Assembly: GCA_937868205.1 (NCBI GenBank)
Contig: CALMMC010000091.1
Span: 5,389 to 69,388 of the forward strand
Reading direction: 5' to 3'
From: JAAZPG01 sp012797375
Lineage (GTDB): Bacteria > Acidobacteriota > Aminicenantia > Aminicenantales > UBA4085
Length of the DNA: 64,000 nucleotides
Below the pieces are notes generated by a model. The model made no database searches. It saw only the letters and a list, made by a program, of their open reading frames with translations, and was not told where the DNA came from. A program made the position numbers and the translations under genes. Below, piece by piece: positions 8,223-16,399 of the stretch (its first letter is position 1; each line of letters opens with the position of its first letter).

Positions 8223-10526
8223 CTACCGGCCCGGCGGCCTCAAAACCCGGAGGAACGAGGCGGAAAACAGCTTGGTCATCTCCGCCGGCTCGAGTTTTTC
8301 CCCGAGCAATCCGGCGATGACGCCGAGCATTTGCTCCCGGCCGGCTTTCCCCCAGAGACACCTCTCGGAAACGATCGAAATATATTCCGCCCCGATCCGC
8401 CGGCTCGCCGCCTGGACTCTCGCCGCGTAGGAAGCGGCGAGTTCCTCCTTGCCCAGAACCAGGCCGATCGTCGATCCCGTTTTCTTGGCCAGGTCGAGGA
8501 CCGCGTCGCCGGGGACGGCGCCGGTCCGCAAAAAGACCGGCTTCTTGATGTTTTCCAGCAAGGCGACGGATTGAGAGGCATCCAGGCCGTCGGCGATCAG
8601 CAGGAGACTCGTCTTTTCCAGGGCTTCGAGAATCTTTTTCCCCTCCTCGCTCAATCCCCCGCCGCCGAAAAGAACGCCGGGATCGTCGAGGACGATGAAG
8701 GCGAAGCCCTGCTTGGCCAACGCTTCCGTCCAGCGAAGATCGTCGCGGATGGCGGCCAGTCCCCGCAGGCCGGGGACCACGGTCGTTTTCCACGGCCGGC
8801 GGCGCTCCGACGCCCCTTCGTTCCCGAAGAGGACGAGCCCTTTCGACCGGGCGATCGCCTCCTTGCCGTCGAGAAGTTTCCGCAGCAAATCCATCCTCAA
8901 GGCATCGCCGGTCAAGCCGTCGTTCCCGGAAACAACAGCCAGTTGGAAGTCAACGTCCTGATCCAGCGAATCCTGGTGCTCCCCGATCACTTTCTCCAGG
9001 GGCGGGGTCTCGTGATTGAAGATCGTCTGATAGCGCCAATGGAACATTTCCCGGCGCCCGGCGAGGATCGGGACGTCCCGCTCGCAGGACAGGATTTCGA
9101 GAGCGGCCATGACGAACAAACCGGCGTTCCGCATGATGTCCGGCTTGATGTGGGCGATGACGTCGCCGACGCGGTTCGTCTTGAAATGAGGGCCGTCCGT
9201 GTCGAGATAGAACGCCGGCACGCCATTGTAAAGGAAATAGGTATGATCCGAGCCGCCCGGGCCGCCCCGGGTGAAAATCATGTTGTCCCGGATCTCTTGG
9301 GGAAGGCGGGCTTTCAGGATCTCATAGATCTCCGGGGCGTAATAAGCGCCGGACGCCTCGACCTTCCCGGTTCCGTGGCCCACCATATCCAGGTTGATGT
9401 TGGCCACGGTTTGATCCAGGGGGAAAACGGGATTTTCGGAGTAATGCTTCGAGCCGAAAAGGCCCTCTTCCTCCGCTCCCCAAAGAGCGAAGAGGATCGT
9501 CCGCTTGGGCTTGAAGCGGTTGAGCTTCATCACCCGGGCGGCTTCCATGACCACGGCCGTCCCCGACGCGTTGTCATCGGCGCCGTTGAGGATGTCGCCG
9601 GTCATGTCCACGCCGAGATGATCCATGTGGGCGCCGATGACGACGATTTCGTTCTTGAGCTTCGGATCCGTCCCGGAGATCTTCGCCAGGACGTTCTGGG
9701 TCGGCGCCTTTTCATTGAAATCAACCTGGATGTTGATCAGGGACTGGACCGCCAGGTCGTACGATTGCGGCTTTCCGGTTTCTTCAATCTGCCGAAAAAA
9801 GTGGCGGGGGTCGCCCCTCTGCCATTTGAAAATGAAATCCACGATCTTGCGTTCCACGGAAAGGATGACGAATCCGGGATCATAGATCTCTTTGTCCAGG
9901 CCGCCCCGGAAGTAGTTCCCGAGAGGCTGAGTATCGCTCCGGAAAAGCAGCACGCCCCGCGCCCCGCGGCTTCGGGCGGCCTTGATACGGTTCTCCAGCT
10001 TCGCTTCTTCCCGGAGAGCGTCGCGCAGCCGGACGGGGGTATCCGTCGAAAAGAGGACGAGCTTGTCCTTGACGTCGACGGCCGCATATTCGTCGAAGTC
10101 CTTGTCCGGCGCGGAAATCCCGTATCCGGCGAAAACGACGTCCGCCCCGAACAGGCCCGATCCAGAGTAGCGGGATTGGATCCAATCTTCTCCGTAGACG
10201 AAGTCGCGCGTCCGGTTGTGGGCGACGATCCCGAGGGACGCGCCCCGTTGGACATCATAAGACTCGAACGTAAAATCCTGGAAATAGCCGTTGTTCGGCC
10301 CGGCCGGCTCGAGTCCCCAGGACTTGAGCTTGGCGGCGATGTATTCGGCCGCGCGGAGTCCGCTCGGCTCGCCGCTTTTCCGGCCGAGCATCGTGTCGGC
10401 GGCGAGATCCTTCAAGTAGCCGAAGGCCGCTTGATGATCAAACTCGATTTTTTTATTCTGGGGCGATGCCGGAAAGACGGAAAGAAAAACGCTCAAGGCC
10501 AGGACGATCGCGGATCGCTTGAACAT
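8223..10526 (-). CDS. Exported M28-family zinc aminopeptidase with PA domain
   Basis: 767 residues from the ATG at 10526, chosen because AGAGGTGATC directly precedes it and closely matches the anti-SD complement. A signal peptide (about 1-22) is followed by a protease-associated domain near 100-250 (ADVVFAGYGISAPDKDFDEYAAVDVKDK is its hallmark region). The M28 catalytic core near 285-480 has metal ligands in AHMDHLG, GADDNASG, EEEGLFGS, NLDMVGHG and GSDHTYF, all intact. It should hydrolyse peptides in the periplasm or outside the cell. The last ~250 residues are an additional domain of unknown role. The gene ends 117 bp before aspS in the same direction. Confidence 0.92.
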   Translation of the reverse strand: MFKRSAIVLALSVFLSVFPASPQNKKIEFDHQAAFGYLKDLAADTMLGRKSGEPSGLRAAEYIAAKLKSWGLEPAGPNNGYFQDFTFESYDVQRGASLGIVAHNRTRDFVYGEDWIQSRYSGSGLFGADVVFAGYGISAPDKDFDEYAAVDVKDKLVLFSTDTPVRLRDALREEAKLENRIKAARSRGARGVLLFRSDTQPLGNYFRGGLDKEIYDPGFVILSVERKIVDFIFKWQRGDPRHFFRQIEETGKPQSYDLAVQSLINIQVDFNEKAPTQNVLAKISGTDPKLKNEIVVIGAHMDHLGVDMTGDILNGADDNASGTAVVMEAARVMKLNRFKPKRTILFALWGAEEEGLFGSKHYSENPVFPLDQTVANINLDMVGHGTGKVEASGAYYAPEIYEILKARLPQEIRDNMIFTRGGPGGSDHTYFLYNGVPAFYLDTDGPHFKTNRVGDVIAHIKPDIMRNAGLFVMAALEILSCERDVPILAGRREMFHWRYQTIFNHETPPLEKVIGEHQDSLDQDVDFQLAVVSGNDGLTGDALRMDLLRKLLDGKEAIARSKGLVLFGNEGASERRRPWKTTVVPGLRGLAAIRDDLRWTEALAKQGFAFIVLDDPGVLFGGGGLSEEGKKILEALEKTSLLLIADGLDASQSVALLENIKKPVFLRTGAVPGDAVLDLAKKTGSTIGLVLGKEELAASYAARVQAASRRIGAEYISIVSERCLWGKAGREQMLGVIAGLLGEKLEPAEMTKLFSASFLRVLRPPGR

Positions 10527-10664
10527 GATCACCTCTCGGTCGATTCGTTCCGCTTAAAATACTCCATTCATCGGCCCATGGCAAACCAACGCCGGGGATC
10601 CGTGATCGTAAATAACCGCCGCCCCCTCCAAACCGATGGACGCTTCCGCCTTCCGCGAGACGGC

Positions 10665-10790
10665 GGAAAGGATTTCGTTTCCCGGCTTCCTGTTCCGATT
10701 CTTCGCTCATCGGGATTTCGCTCCGGGGAAGATTTTCCGCCTCCGTTCATGAGGATTTTCGGCGGATTGTCCAAAAACCGGGCGGTCCCT
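10665..10790 (-). pseudogene. Decayed duplicate of the aspS promoter and first codons
   Basis: Read on the minus strand, this stretch aligns with the region running from upstream of the aspS -35 to about codon 15. A GGTTT..TGGACAA block, a GAAAATC block and a 23-bp identical segment over the start codon are shared. The ATG at 10710 opens MSEESEQEAGKR, compared with MSEETEHASWKR in AspRS. Similarity fades after about codon 13, and the copy's -10 position reads ATGAAC instead of TAGAAT. It looks like the remnant of a segmental duplication; the IS630 insertion lies immediately beyond its upstream end. Confidence 0.6.
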
Positions 10791-10819
10791 GAACTATTGA
10801 CACCTGCATAAGTAATGTC

Positions 10820-11404
10820 CTATTTTAAACGCAAAAAAAGGGGCGTGTGCTTCAGGAATGAGCGGAGCAGAGATTGTTTCCTTTGAAGGGCTAGGCCGTG
10901 TCGCCGAACCGAGTTCGTCAAGAGCTCGTCTTCGAAGATCGCCTCGTTCGCCATCGAATTGGTTTTCAGGTAACACCAGACGTTCTCGGTGGGATTCAAC
11001 TCCGGCGCATAGGCCGGCAGAAACTCCAAGCGCCAGTCCTTTTTGAGAGCAATGTAGCGCTGAACACACCGAGCCCGATGCGGCATGAACCGATCCCAAA
11101 GCAGCGAAAGGGGACATTCAAAATGCCGGCTCAAATCCTTCAAGAACGAAAGGACCTTGCCGGCGTTGATGTTTTCCTGAGGATGAAGCCGGAAAAACAG
11201 CTGGACGCGGTCCCGGGCGGGAGAGACGGCCAGGGCCGCGATGACCGAAACCTTCCGATAACTGTTTGTTCGATGTCGGAACAATGGCGGCTGACCGCGA
11301 GGCGCCCATGTCCTCCGCACCAAAGGCATCATCAGAAAGCCGCTCTCGTCGATGAAAACGAGAGAAGCCCCTACGCGAGCGGAGTTTTTTTTACCCGAGG
11401 CCAA
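10820..11404 (-). CDS. IS630 transposase OrfB, DDE catalytic part
   Basis: The frame extends 194 codons from a TTG, but expression is more likely by -1 frameshift from OrfA across the A8 run near 11385-11395. The RNase H-like core shows the DDE acids in LVFIDESGF, LLWDRFMPHRA and LPAYAPELNPTENVW, so the catalytic triad appears intact. The second motif is usually D-N-x-x-x-H; here it is DRFMPH, a small departure. The C-terminus ends LFLRLK with its TAG inside the left inverted repeat. The product should cut and join the element's ends at CTAG sites. Confidence 0.85.
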   Translation of the reverse strand: MASGKKNSARVGASLVFIDESGFLMMPLVRRTWAPRGQPPLFRHRTNSYRKVSVIAALAVSPARDRVQLFFRLHPQENINAGKVLSFLKDLSRHFECPLSLLWDRFMPHRARCVQRYIALKKDWRLEFLPAYAPELNPTENVWCYLKTNSMANEAIFEDELLTNSVRRHGLALQRKQSLLRSFLKHTPLFLRLK

Positions 11405-11850
11405 TCGATCTTGACCCAGGTCTGGATGGCTGCCTCATCCCGCTCAACGGCACGGCGTTGCGGCTTCTGGGGGCTCCAGCCCAGAGCGTGCAAAATTCGT
11501 CCGATATGGTCGACATGATAACGGACGCCGAAGGCTTTTTCGATGACCTGAACGACTCGGGGGCAGGTCCACAGGTCTGTCACAAAGCCCGATCGGCCGG
11601 CCCCTCGAAGCAGGATCGCCTCCAGCTTCCGCTTTTTCTGCCAATCGAGCCGCGGAGGGCGGCCGGGGAGTGGCTTGGAACGAATGGCTTCAGGCCCGTC
11701 CTTCAAGATACTCGCCTTCCAGCGTCGGACGCTACGGCGGTCGACACCGATTTTACGAGCAATCTCCACAGGCTGAAGCCCTTGTCCCAAATAATCCAAG
11801 GCCCGGTGTCGTCTCGCTTCCAGGAACTCTGCGCTTCCGGATGGTCTCAT
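11371..11850 (-). CDS. IS630 transposase OrfA, helix-turn-helix part
   Basis: 159 residues from the ATG at 11850, which has GGAGGGAA just upstream; an earlier ATG at 11880 overlaps the terminal repeat. It contains a helix-turn-helix (GLQPVEIARKIGVDRRSVRRW) and a second winged-helix region (LWTCPRVVQVIEKAFGVRYHVDHIGRIL), typical of IS630/Tc1 DNA-binding domains. It ends at a TAG just after an A8 run. The minus-strand sequence GTA AAA AAA AC lets ribosomes slip -1 from A AAA AAA into the OrfB frame, giving a single transposase. This is inferred from frame geometry, not shown. Confidence 0.85.
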   Translation of the reverse strand: MRPSGSAEFLEARRHRALDYLGQGLQPVEIARKIGVDRRSVRRWKASILKDGPEAIRSKPLPGRPPRLDWQKKRKLEAILLRGAGRSGFVTDLWTCPRVVQVIEKAFGVRYHVDHIGRILHALGWSPQKPQRRAVERDEAAIQTWVKIDWPRVKKTPLA

Positions 11851-11910
11851 CGCTTCCCTCCAGATCAGAGTATAGGACATTTAATATACAGGAGTCAATA
11901 GTTCAGTCCC

Positions 11911-11940
11911 TTGACGCTTTCCCGCCGCCGGGCCTATGAT
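11911..11940 (+). promoter_or_regulatory. Promoter of the 12016 secreted-protein gene
   Basis: -35 TTGACG (11911-11916), 18-bp spacer, -10 TATGAT (11935-11940). It begins 11 bp outside the IS630 flanking TA, so the insertion lies just upstream of an intact promoter. Confidence 0.55.
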
Positions 11941-12015
11941 AAGAAATCAAAGAGCGCGGCCGATTCCTAATACCGGCGGACCCGCTCAAGCCGCATTTCC
12001 ACAAGGAGGATTTCA

Positions 12016-12444
12016 ATGCGCGGATTCACTCTCGTTCTGACCGGATGCCTTTTTCTTGCCGGCCTCGCCGTTCCCCCCGTCCCGGCGGCGGACGACGCGC
12101 TTCCTCGGCTTGTCGGGATCTGGAAAGGGATCGAACGGGACATGCACTGGGAGGAATCGGGCTTCACAATGAACGATGAATCGCCCGTCAAAGCCGTTTT
12201 TGAAATCAAGGAACAGAAAGGCCGCGTCTTCACGGGCGTCCGGACTTGGACCAACCGCCAGGGGACGTTTTCCGAGCCCTTCTCCGGCGTGATCGCCGCG
12301 GACACGAAGCGGCTGTATATGGTCGACCATGAGGACGGGTACCTTTTCGCCGACATCGCCGGCGCGAATGAAATCCACTTTTATTACCTGGAAAGCGGCG
12401 CCTCGGCGAAAATCATCTATACCAAAACCGTGCGCGACGAATAA
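12016..12444 (+). CDS. Small secreted protein of unknown function
   Basis: 142 residues with AAGGAGGA 8 bp before the ATG. A signal peptide (MRGFTLVLTGCLFLAGLAVPPVPAA) leads to a mature part of about 118 residues. This contains GIWKGIERDMHW, FEIKEQKGRVFTGVRTW, PFSGVIAADTKRLYMVDHEDGYLFADI and IHFYYLESG. The alternating pattern and the 'GxWxG' opening suggest a small lipocalin-like beta-barrel, but no family is recognised. It is monocistronic, with its own promoter at 11911-11940, and faces hisS convergently 29 bp away. Confidence 0.8.
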   Translation: MRGFTLVLTGCLFLAGLAVPPVPAADDALPRLVGIWKGIERDMHWEESGFTMNDESPVKAVFEIKEQKGRVFTGVRTWTNRQGTFSEPFSGVIAADTKRLYMVDHEDGYLFADIAGANEIHFYYLESGASAKIIYTKTVRDE

Positions 12445-12473
12445 TCCCCGGCGGCTGAGGCGGCCGACGACGC

Positions 12474-13733
12474 TTAAAGCAGCATTTTGATCAGGGCGTC
12501 CGGCGTTCCGGATGTTTGCGACCCGGTGGCCATGTCCTTGAGCAGGAACTCGCCCCGGGCCAGCTCGTCCTCTCCGATGATTAAAACCCAGGAAGCGCCG
12601 AGCTTGCTGGCCCGGCCGAACTGGCTTTTAAACCCGCGGCCGGCGAATTCGAGGAGCGTTTCGACGCCCGCGGCCCGGAACCGGCGGGCCAGCTCGACGG
12701 CCTTCGCCTTGGCCGCGTCCCCGGCGTGGACGATATAAACGAACCGGCGCGGCTCGGGCGTGAGAGTCAGCAAGGCGATCAAGCGCTCGACGCCGCAGGC
12801 GAAGCCGATGCCGCAGATGTCCGGTCCGCCGAAGTCCTTCATCATATCGTCGTAGCGGCCTCCGCCCAAAACGGCATTCTGCTGGCCGGCGCCCGTTTGA
12901 ACGACCTCGAAGGCGGTTTTCGTGTAGTAATCCAGGCCGCGGACGAGCGCGGGCTCGAACCGGTAGGAAACGCCGGAAAGATCCAGAGTTTTCCGGACGC
13001 CGGCGAAATGGTCCCGGCATTCGGAACAGAGAAATTCCGGGATGGCGGGAAAAGACGCGGCCAACTCCCGGCAGGAGGCGACCTTGCAGTCGAAAATTCG
13101 GAGGGGATTGGTCTCGATCTTGCGCCGGCAGTCCTCGCACAAGCCGTCCCGGACTTTTTCGGCCTGGGTCCGGAGGGCCCGGGCGTACGCGGGCCGGCAG
13201 GTCTTGCAGCCCACCGAATTCACCAGCGTTTCGGTCCCGGTCACGCCCAGGATCCGGAGCATCGTGTCGGCCATTTCGATGATCTCGGCGTCGACGGCCG
13301 GGTCCTTTTCCCCGAAAACCTCGGCGTCGATCTGGTGGAACTGGCGGTAGCGGCCTTTCTGGGGCTTGTCATAGCGGAACATCGGGCCGATGTAGTAGTA
13401 GCGCATCGGCGTCCCCAGCAGGTCGAGCCGGTGCTCCACGATCGCCCGGGCGACCGACGGCGTGTACTCCGGCCGGAGGGTGATCGACCTCCCGCCCTTG
13501 TCCGTGAAGGTGTACATCTCCTTCTGAACGATGTCGGTCGTCCGGCCGGTGCCTTTCTCAAAGAGCTCGGTCGGCTCGATGACCGGCGCCCGGAGCTCCC
13601 GGTAGCCGTACCGGCCGAAAAGCGCCGCCACCTCGGCCTCGACTTTTTGCCAGACCTCGACCTCGCCGGGAAGGATGTCGTGGGTGCCCTTGACGGCCGC
13701 GAGCGCCTTTTTCGGAGTCGGGTCCGCGCTCAC
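12474..13733 (-). CDS. hisS: Histidyl-tRNA synthetase
   Basis: 419 residues. Class II core motifs: VKGTHDILPGE at the N-terminus, RYYYIGPMFRYDKPQKGRYRQFHQ (motif 2), LVRGLDYYTKTAFEV and GIGFACGVERL (motif 3). A C-terminal anticodon-binding domain begins near 325. Four Cys pairs (CKTC, CEDC, CKVASC, CSEC) in the insertion near 175-240 look like a zinc-ribbon, common in many bacterial HisRS. It starts with GTG overlapping the accA stop (GTGA), so the two genes are translationally coupled. Confidence 0.96.
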   Translation of the reverse strand: MSADPTPKKALAAVKGTHDILPGEVEVWQKVEAEVAALFGRYGYRELRAPVIEPTELFEKGTGRTTDIVQKEMYTFTDKGGRSITLRPEYTPSVARAIVEHRLDLLGTPMRYYYIGPMFRYDKPQKGRYRQFHQIDAEVFGEKDPAVDAEIIEMADTMLRILGVTGTETLVNSVGCKTCRPAYARALRTQAEKVRDGLCEDCRRKIETNPLRIFDCKVASCRELAASFPAIPEFLCSECRDHFAGVRKTLDLSGVSYRFEPALVRGLDYYTKTAFEVVQTGAGQQNAVLGGGRYDDMMKDFGGPDICGIGFACGVERLIALLTLTPEPRRFVYIVHAGDAAKAKAVELARRFRAAGVETLLEFAGRGFKSQFGRASKLGASWVLIIGEDELARGEFLLKDMATGSQTSGTPDALIKMLL

Positions 13734-14686
13734 GGGACGACGTAGACCCCCATCTTGCGGAACTTGGCGTAGCGCTCTTCGACGAGCTCGTCGGCGGTCT
13801 TGGCTTGGAGCTTGGTCAGGGTTTGGTGGAGGACTTGATCCGTGTTTTTGAAGGCCGTCTCCGGATCGATATGCGCGCCGCCCGGCGGCTCCGGGATGAT
13901 TTTATCGATGACGCCGAGCGCCAGCAAGTCGGAAGCCCGGATATGCAGGTTTTCAGCGGCTTGGCGGACGGCCGATTGGTCCTTCCAGAGAATCGCCGCG
14001 CAGCCCTCGGGCGAAATAACCGAATAATAGGCGTTTTCGAGCATGAGGATCCGGTTGCCGACGCCGATGCCCAGCGCCCCGCCGCTTCCTCCCTCGCCGA
14101 TGATCAGGCAGATGATCGGCACCCGGAGCCCGGACATGACCTTCAGGTTGTAGGCGATCGCCTCGGCCTGGCCCCGCTCCTCGGCCCCGATGCCGGGATA
14201 AGCGCCCTGCGTGTCAATGAAAGTAATGATTGGAAAGCCGAATTTTTCCGCTTCCCGGAAGATGCGATAGGCTTTGCGGTACCCCTCGGGATTCATCTGG
14301 CCGAAGTTGCGGTCGAGCCGTTCGCGGGTCGTCCGGCCCTTCTGATGGCCCATGACGGCTACGGTCCGCCCCTTATAGAAGGCCAGTCCGGCGACCAGGG
14401 CCGGATCATCGGCGAACCGGCGGTCCCCGTGCATCTCCATGAAATCGGTTGTCAGGGCTTTGATGTAATCGAGGGTCATCGGCCGCTTGGGATGCCGGGC
14501 GACCTGAACGATCTGACTCGGGATCAGGCCGGGCTGGATTTTCCGCCATTCGGCCTCGATCTCAAGGCGCAGAGCGGCCGCTTTTTCATTGAAGCCGGGT
14601 TCGCCGGCCAGGACCAGGGCGTCGATCTGTTCTTTCAAGGCGACGATCGGTTTTTCAAGCGTGTAGAAATCCTCGGGTTTCGTCAT
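13730..14686 (-). CDS. accA: Acetyl-CoA carboxylase carboxyltransferase subunit alpha
   Basis: 318 residues, standard AccA length. Family signatures include GRTVAVMGHQKGRTTRERL, NFGMxxPEGYRKA-type NFGQMNPEGYRKAYR, ITFIDTQGAYPGIGAEERGQ and GEGGSGGALGIGVGNRILM. With AccD (48745-49536 here) it forms the carboxyltransferase that moves CO2 from biotin to acetyl-CoA to make malonyl-CoA. accA and accD are 34 kb apart, and biotin carboxylase and BCCP genes are not in the window. Its promoter lies at 14720-14749. Confidence 0.96.
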   Translation of the reverse strand: MTKPEDFYTLEKPIVALKEQIDALVLAGEPGFNEKAAALRLEIEAEWRKIQPGLIPSQIVQVARHPKRPMTLDYIKALTTDFMEMHGDRRFADDPALVAGLAFYKGRTVAVMGHQKGRTTRERLDRNFGQMNPEGYRKAYRIFREAEKFGFPIITFIDTQGAYPGIGAEERGQAEAIAYNLKVMSGLRVPIICLIIGEGGSGGALGIGVGNRILMLENAYYSVISPEGCAAILWKDQSAVRQAAENLHIRASDLLALGVIDKIIPEPPGGAHIDPETAFKNTDQVLHQTLTKLQAKTADELVEERYAKFRKMGVYVVP

Positions 14687-14719
14687 TGAGCTCTCTGCAA
14701 TTGGAAATGATACCCGGAT

Positions 14720-14749
14720 ATTCTATAGGCCGGCCGGAACGCCTGTCAA
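14720..14749 (-). promoter_or_regulatory. accA-hisS promoter
   Basis: Minus-strand TTGACA (14744-14749), 18-bp spacer, TAGAAT (14720-14725), 33 bp upstream of accA ATG. Both hexamers are close to consensus. Confidence 0.65.
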
Positions 14750-14761
14750 GGGAACGAATCG

Positions 14762-14847
14762 CGCCATCTAAAATCCTGCCGAAGGGTGATATATCTTGCC
14801 ATTTAAAAATCTTACCGGGACTGGACAAGGAAAAGGACGTTTTTTTA
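14762..14847 (+). repeat. Dispersed intergenic repeat, copy 1
   Basis: About 80 bp roughly three-quarters identical by eye to 22864-22946. The shared invariant core is ATTTAAAAATCTTACC, with CTAAAATCC upstream and a CTGGA plus T-run downstream. It sits in the 363-bp gap between accA and the DUF2892-like gene, which otherwise holds only a CTCCTC/GAGGAG hairpin (14852-14870) and a third partial repeat. Confidence 0.6.
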
Positions 14848-14942
14848 CGCTCTCCTCTTTATCTGAGGAGGGCGGAGAGTGGATCTTCACAGCCGGAGGG
14901 AGCTCATGGAATCCAGGTCAAAACGATCTCGTCAAGCCTCGG

Positions 14943-14992
14943 CTCCGGTCAGGTTCTTAAATGGCAAGACCATGCCCTTTTGGGCAAAGTCT
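14943..14992 (-). repeat. Partial inverted copy of the intergenic repeat with adjacent hairpin
   Basis: On the minus strand, CTTGCCATTTAAGAACCTGACC closely follows the core of copies 1 and 2. It adjoins a symmetrical hairpin, AGAC-ca-TGCCC-tttt-GGGCA-aa-GTCT (14967-14992). Confidence 0.45.
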
Positions 14993-15049
14993 TTATAACG
15001 CGGGGCAGGGAACGGAGATCCCGCCGCTCCCGGCCCGCGAGACGGGAAC

Positions 15050-15265
15050 TCAGGGGGACGGCTTCGGCTTTTTTTTCGTTGAAATCCGGAAGGGAACGTA
15101 CAGAGGACAAAATCCAATGAAGCTCGTCACGATGAAAACGACCGCGACGATTCCCAAAACGACGGCCCAAACTCCGCTGATCACTTCCAGGCAGTAGAGG
15201 ACCACGATCGCGGCGGCCGCCGCGATCCGGACGAGCCGGTCAACCACCCCCATGTTGGTTTTCAT
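15050..15265 (-). CDS. DUF2892 / YgaP-type small membrane protein
   Basis: 71 residues from the ATG at 15265 (AGGAGAG upstream; the longer frame starting at 15289 lacks such a site). It opens MKTNMGVVDRLVRI, the usual start of DUF2892 membrane domains, followed by two hydrophobic helices (AAAAAIVVLYCLEVISGVWAVVLGIVAVVFIVTSFIGFCPLYVPF). It ends with a Lys/Pro-rich tail. The conserved GFCPLY motif is present. In other bacteria this domain is fused to or neighbours rhodanese domains; here it is alone, so its partner is unknown. The promoter is at 15306-15334. Confidence 0.85.
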   Translation of the reverse strand: MKTNMGVVDRLVRIAAAAAIVVLYCLEVISGVWAVVLGIVAVVFIVTSFIGFCPLYVPFRISTKKKPKPSP

Positions 15266-15305
15266 CAGTCTCTCCTTTCCGAGGGACAAGCCCCCCCTTT
15301 TTTAA

Positions 15306-15334
15306 AAGATAATTCCAAAGAGAGGAAAGGTCAA
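15306..15334 (-). promoter_or_regulatory. Promoter of the DUF2892 gene
   Basis: Minus-strand TTGACC (15329-15334), 17-bp spacer, TATCTT (15306-15311); 40 bp before the start codon. Confidence 0.5.
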
Positions 15335-15444
15335 GGCGGAGACCGCGCGCCGGAACGGCTCCGGAGGAAGAGGCATCGGAATCCGCGCCCTGTGACAACG
15401 GCATTATCAACGATCCGTCCGCGGAATGTTATTGATTTTTCGCA

Positions 15445-16191
15445 TCAACGGTCCGGGCGAAGCGCGCCCGAGGGGATCGACCGCTGGCGGGCGATCTCGA
15501 AGAAAAAGACCGAGGCGGCCGAGGCGACGTTGAGGGAATTAACCCGCCCCCGCATCGGGATGGAGAGAACCCGGTCGCATTTCCGGCGGATAAGGGGCCG
15601 AAGGCCTTTTCCCTCCGAACCGAGGACGACGGCCACGGCGACGGTGTAGTCGAACTCGAAATACCGGCCGTCGCCGCCGCTTTCCGCCCCGACAAGCCAA
15701 AAGCCGCGCTTTTTAAGCGCGTCCATGGTTTGGGCGAGGTTCGGGACGCGGGCGACCCGGAGGTGTTCGAGGGCTCCGGCCGACACCTCGAAGACGGTCT
15801 CGGTCAGGCCGGCCGAGCGGCGCTCGGGCAGGACGATGCCGTCGGCGCCCGCGCCCTCGGCGCTCCGGAGAACGGCCCCCAGGTTTTGGGGATCCTCGAT
15901 CTCATCCAGAAGGACGAGGAATGGGGACGGACCGGCGGAGGCGAGGATCTCTTCGAGGGAAACATATTCCTTCGGAGAGAGAACCGCCACGACGCCCTGA
16001 TGATGGGGAGACATTTTGTCGAGAGCCTGTTTTGGGAGAAAGACGCAGGGAATGCGGTTTGCCTTCGCCAAGCCAACGATCGTTCCGACGGGGCGATGGC
16101 CCTCTTCTTTCTGGAGAAACAGCTTGTTGATCCGCCGCGGGGAGGCCCGGAGAATCTCGACGACGGGATTGATGCGGTTGACTTGATCCAT
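15445..16191 (-). CDS. rlmB: 23S rRNA 2'-O-methyltransferase RlmB, SpoU family
   Basis: 248 residues from the ATG at 16191 (AAGGATT just upstream). An N-terminal SpoU substrate-binding domain (INPVVEILRASPRRINKLFLQK) is followed by the knotted SPOUT domain. Its motifs are LLDEIEDPQNLGAVLRSAEGAGADGIVLP, VAVVLGSEGKGLRPLIRRKCD and IPMRGRVNSLNVASAASVFFFEIARQR, all complete. The family methylates G2251 in E. coli 23S rRNA; TrmH-type tRNA activity cannot be excluded. A TATAAT lies 15 bp before the start (16207-16212). Confidence 0.92.
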   Translation of the reverse strand: MDQVNRINPVVEILRASPRRINKLFLQKEEGHRPVGTIVGLAKANRIPCVFLPKQALDKMSPHHQGVVAVLSPKEYVSLEEILASAGPSPFLVLLDEIEDPQNLGAVLRSAEGAGADGIVLPERRSAGLTETVFEVSAGALEHLRVARVPNLAQTMDALKKRGFWLVGAESGGDGRYFEFDYTVAVAVVLGSEGKGLRPLIRRKCDRVLSIPMRGRVNSLNVASAASVFFFEIARQRSIPSGALRPDR

Positions 16192-16206
16192 GGGGAATCC
16201 TTCCGC

Positions 16207-16212
16207 ATTATA
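16207..16212 (-). promoter_or_regulatory. -10 element of rlmB
   Basis: TATAAT on the minus strand, ending 15 bp before the rlmB ATG; no good -35 at 16-18 bp. Confidence 0.4.
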
Positions 16213-16399
16213 CGCCGATCCGGCCGGAAAATCCGGGAACGCCGTATCCTTCCTTCGGCGCCCGGCCGGCCATGCCGGATCCGCGATCGGCCGGGAAATG
16301 GGGAAATGGTTAAACAGGTTCTGATTTGGCCGAAGGGGGGAAACCGGGCGCCGGAACATCCGTTCCGGCGCCCGGGAAGAAACGCAGAGGAAAGAAATC

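Larger units (their letters stand above)
10797..11898 (-). mobile_element. IS630-family insertion sequence, complete
   Basis: About 1.1 kb, with imperfect terminal inverted repeats of about 27 bp (TTGACWCCTG... to ...ATGTCCTAT) at 10797-10823 and 11872-11898. TA dinucleotides flank both ends (10795-10796 and 11899-11900). Removing one TA and the element restores CTGAACTAGTTCAG, i.e. insertion into CTAG, the known IS630 target, within a palindrome. It contains two overlapping ORFs that together make a DDE transposase. The outermost transposase stop codon lies within the left terminal repeat. Confidence 0.85.

Noticed and set aside
10453..10710. An 85-codon ORF starting MSEESEQ
   Set aside because: Only the first ~13 codons resemble AspRS; the rest overlaps the M28 start and shows no domain. 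Treated as a duplication relic.
6519..10811. A 1430-codon open frame on the plus strand across aspS and the M28 gene
   Set aside because: It is antisense to two genes with full catalytic motifs. It has no recognisable domain and its composition (Gly, Arg, Pro, Asp, Glu rich) is that of GC-rich shadow frames.
14852..14870. CTCCTC/GAGGAG hairpin as a terminator
   Set aside because: No T-run follows in either direction and no gene ends immediately before it.
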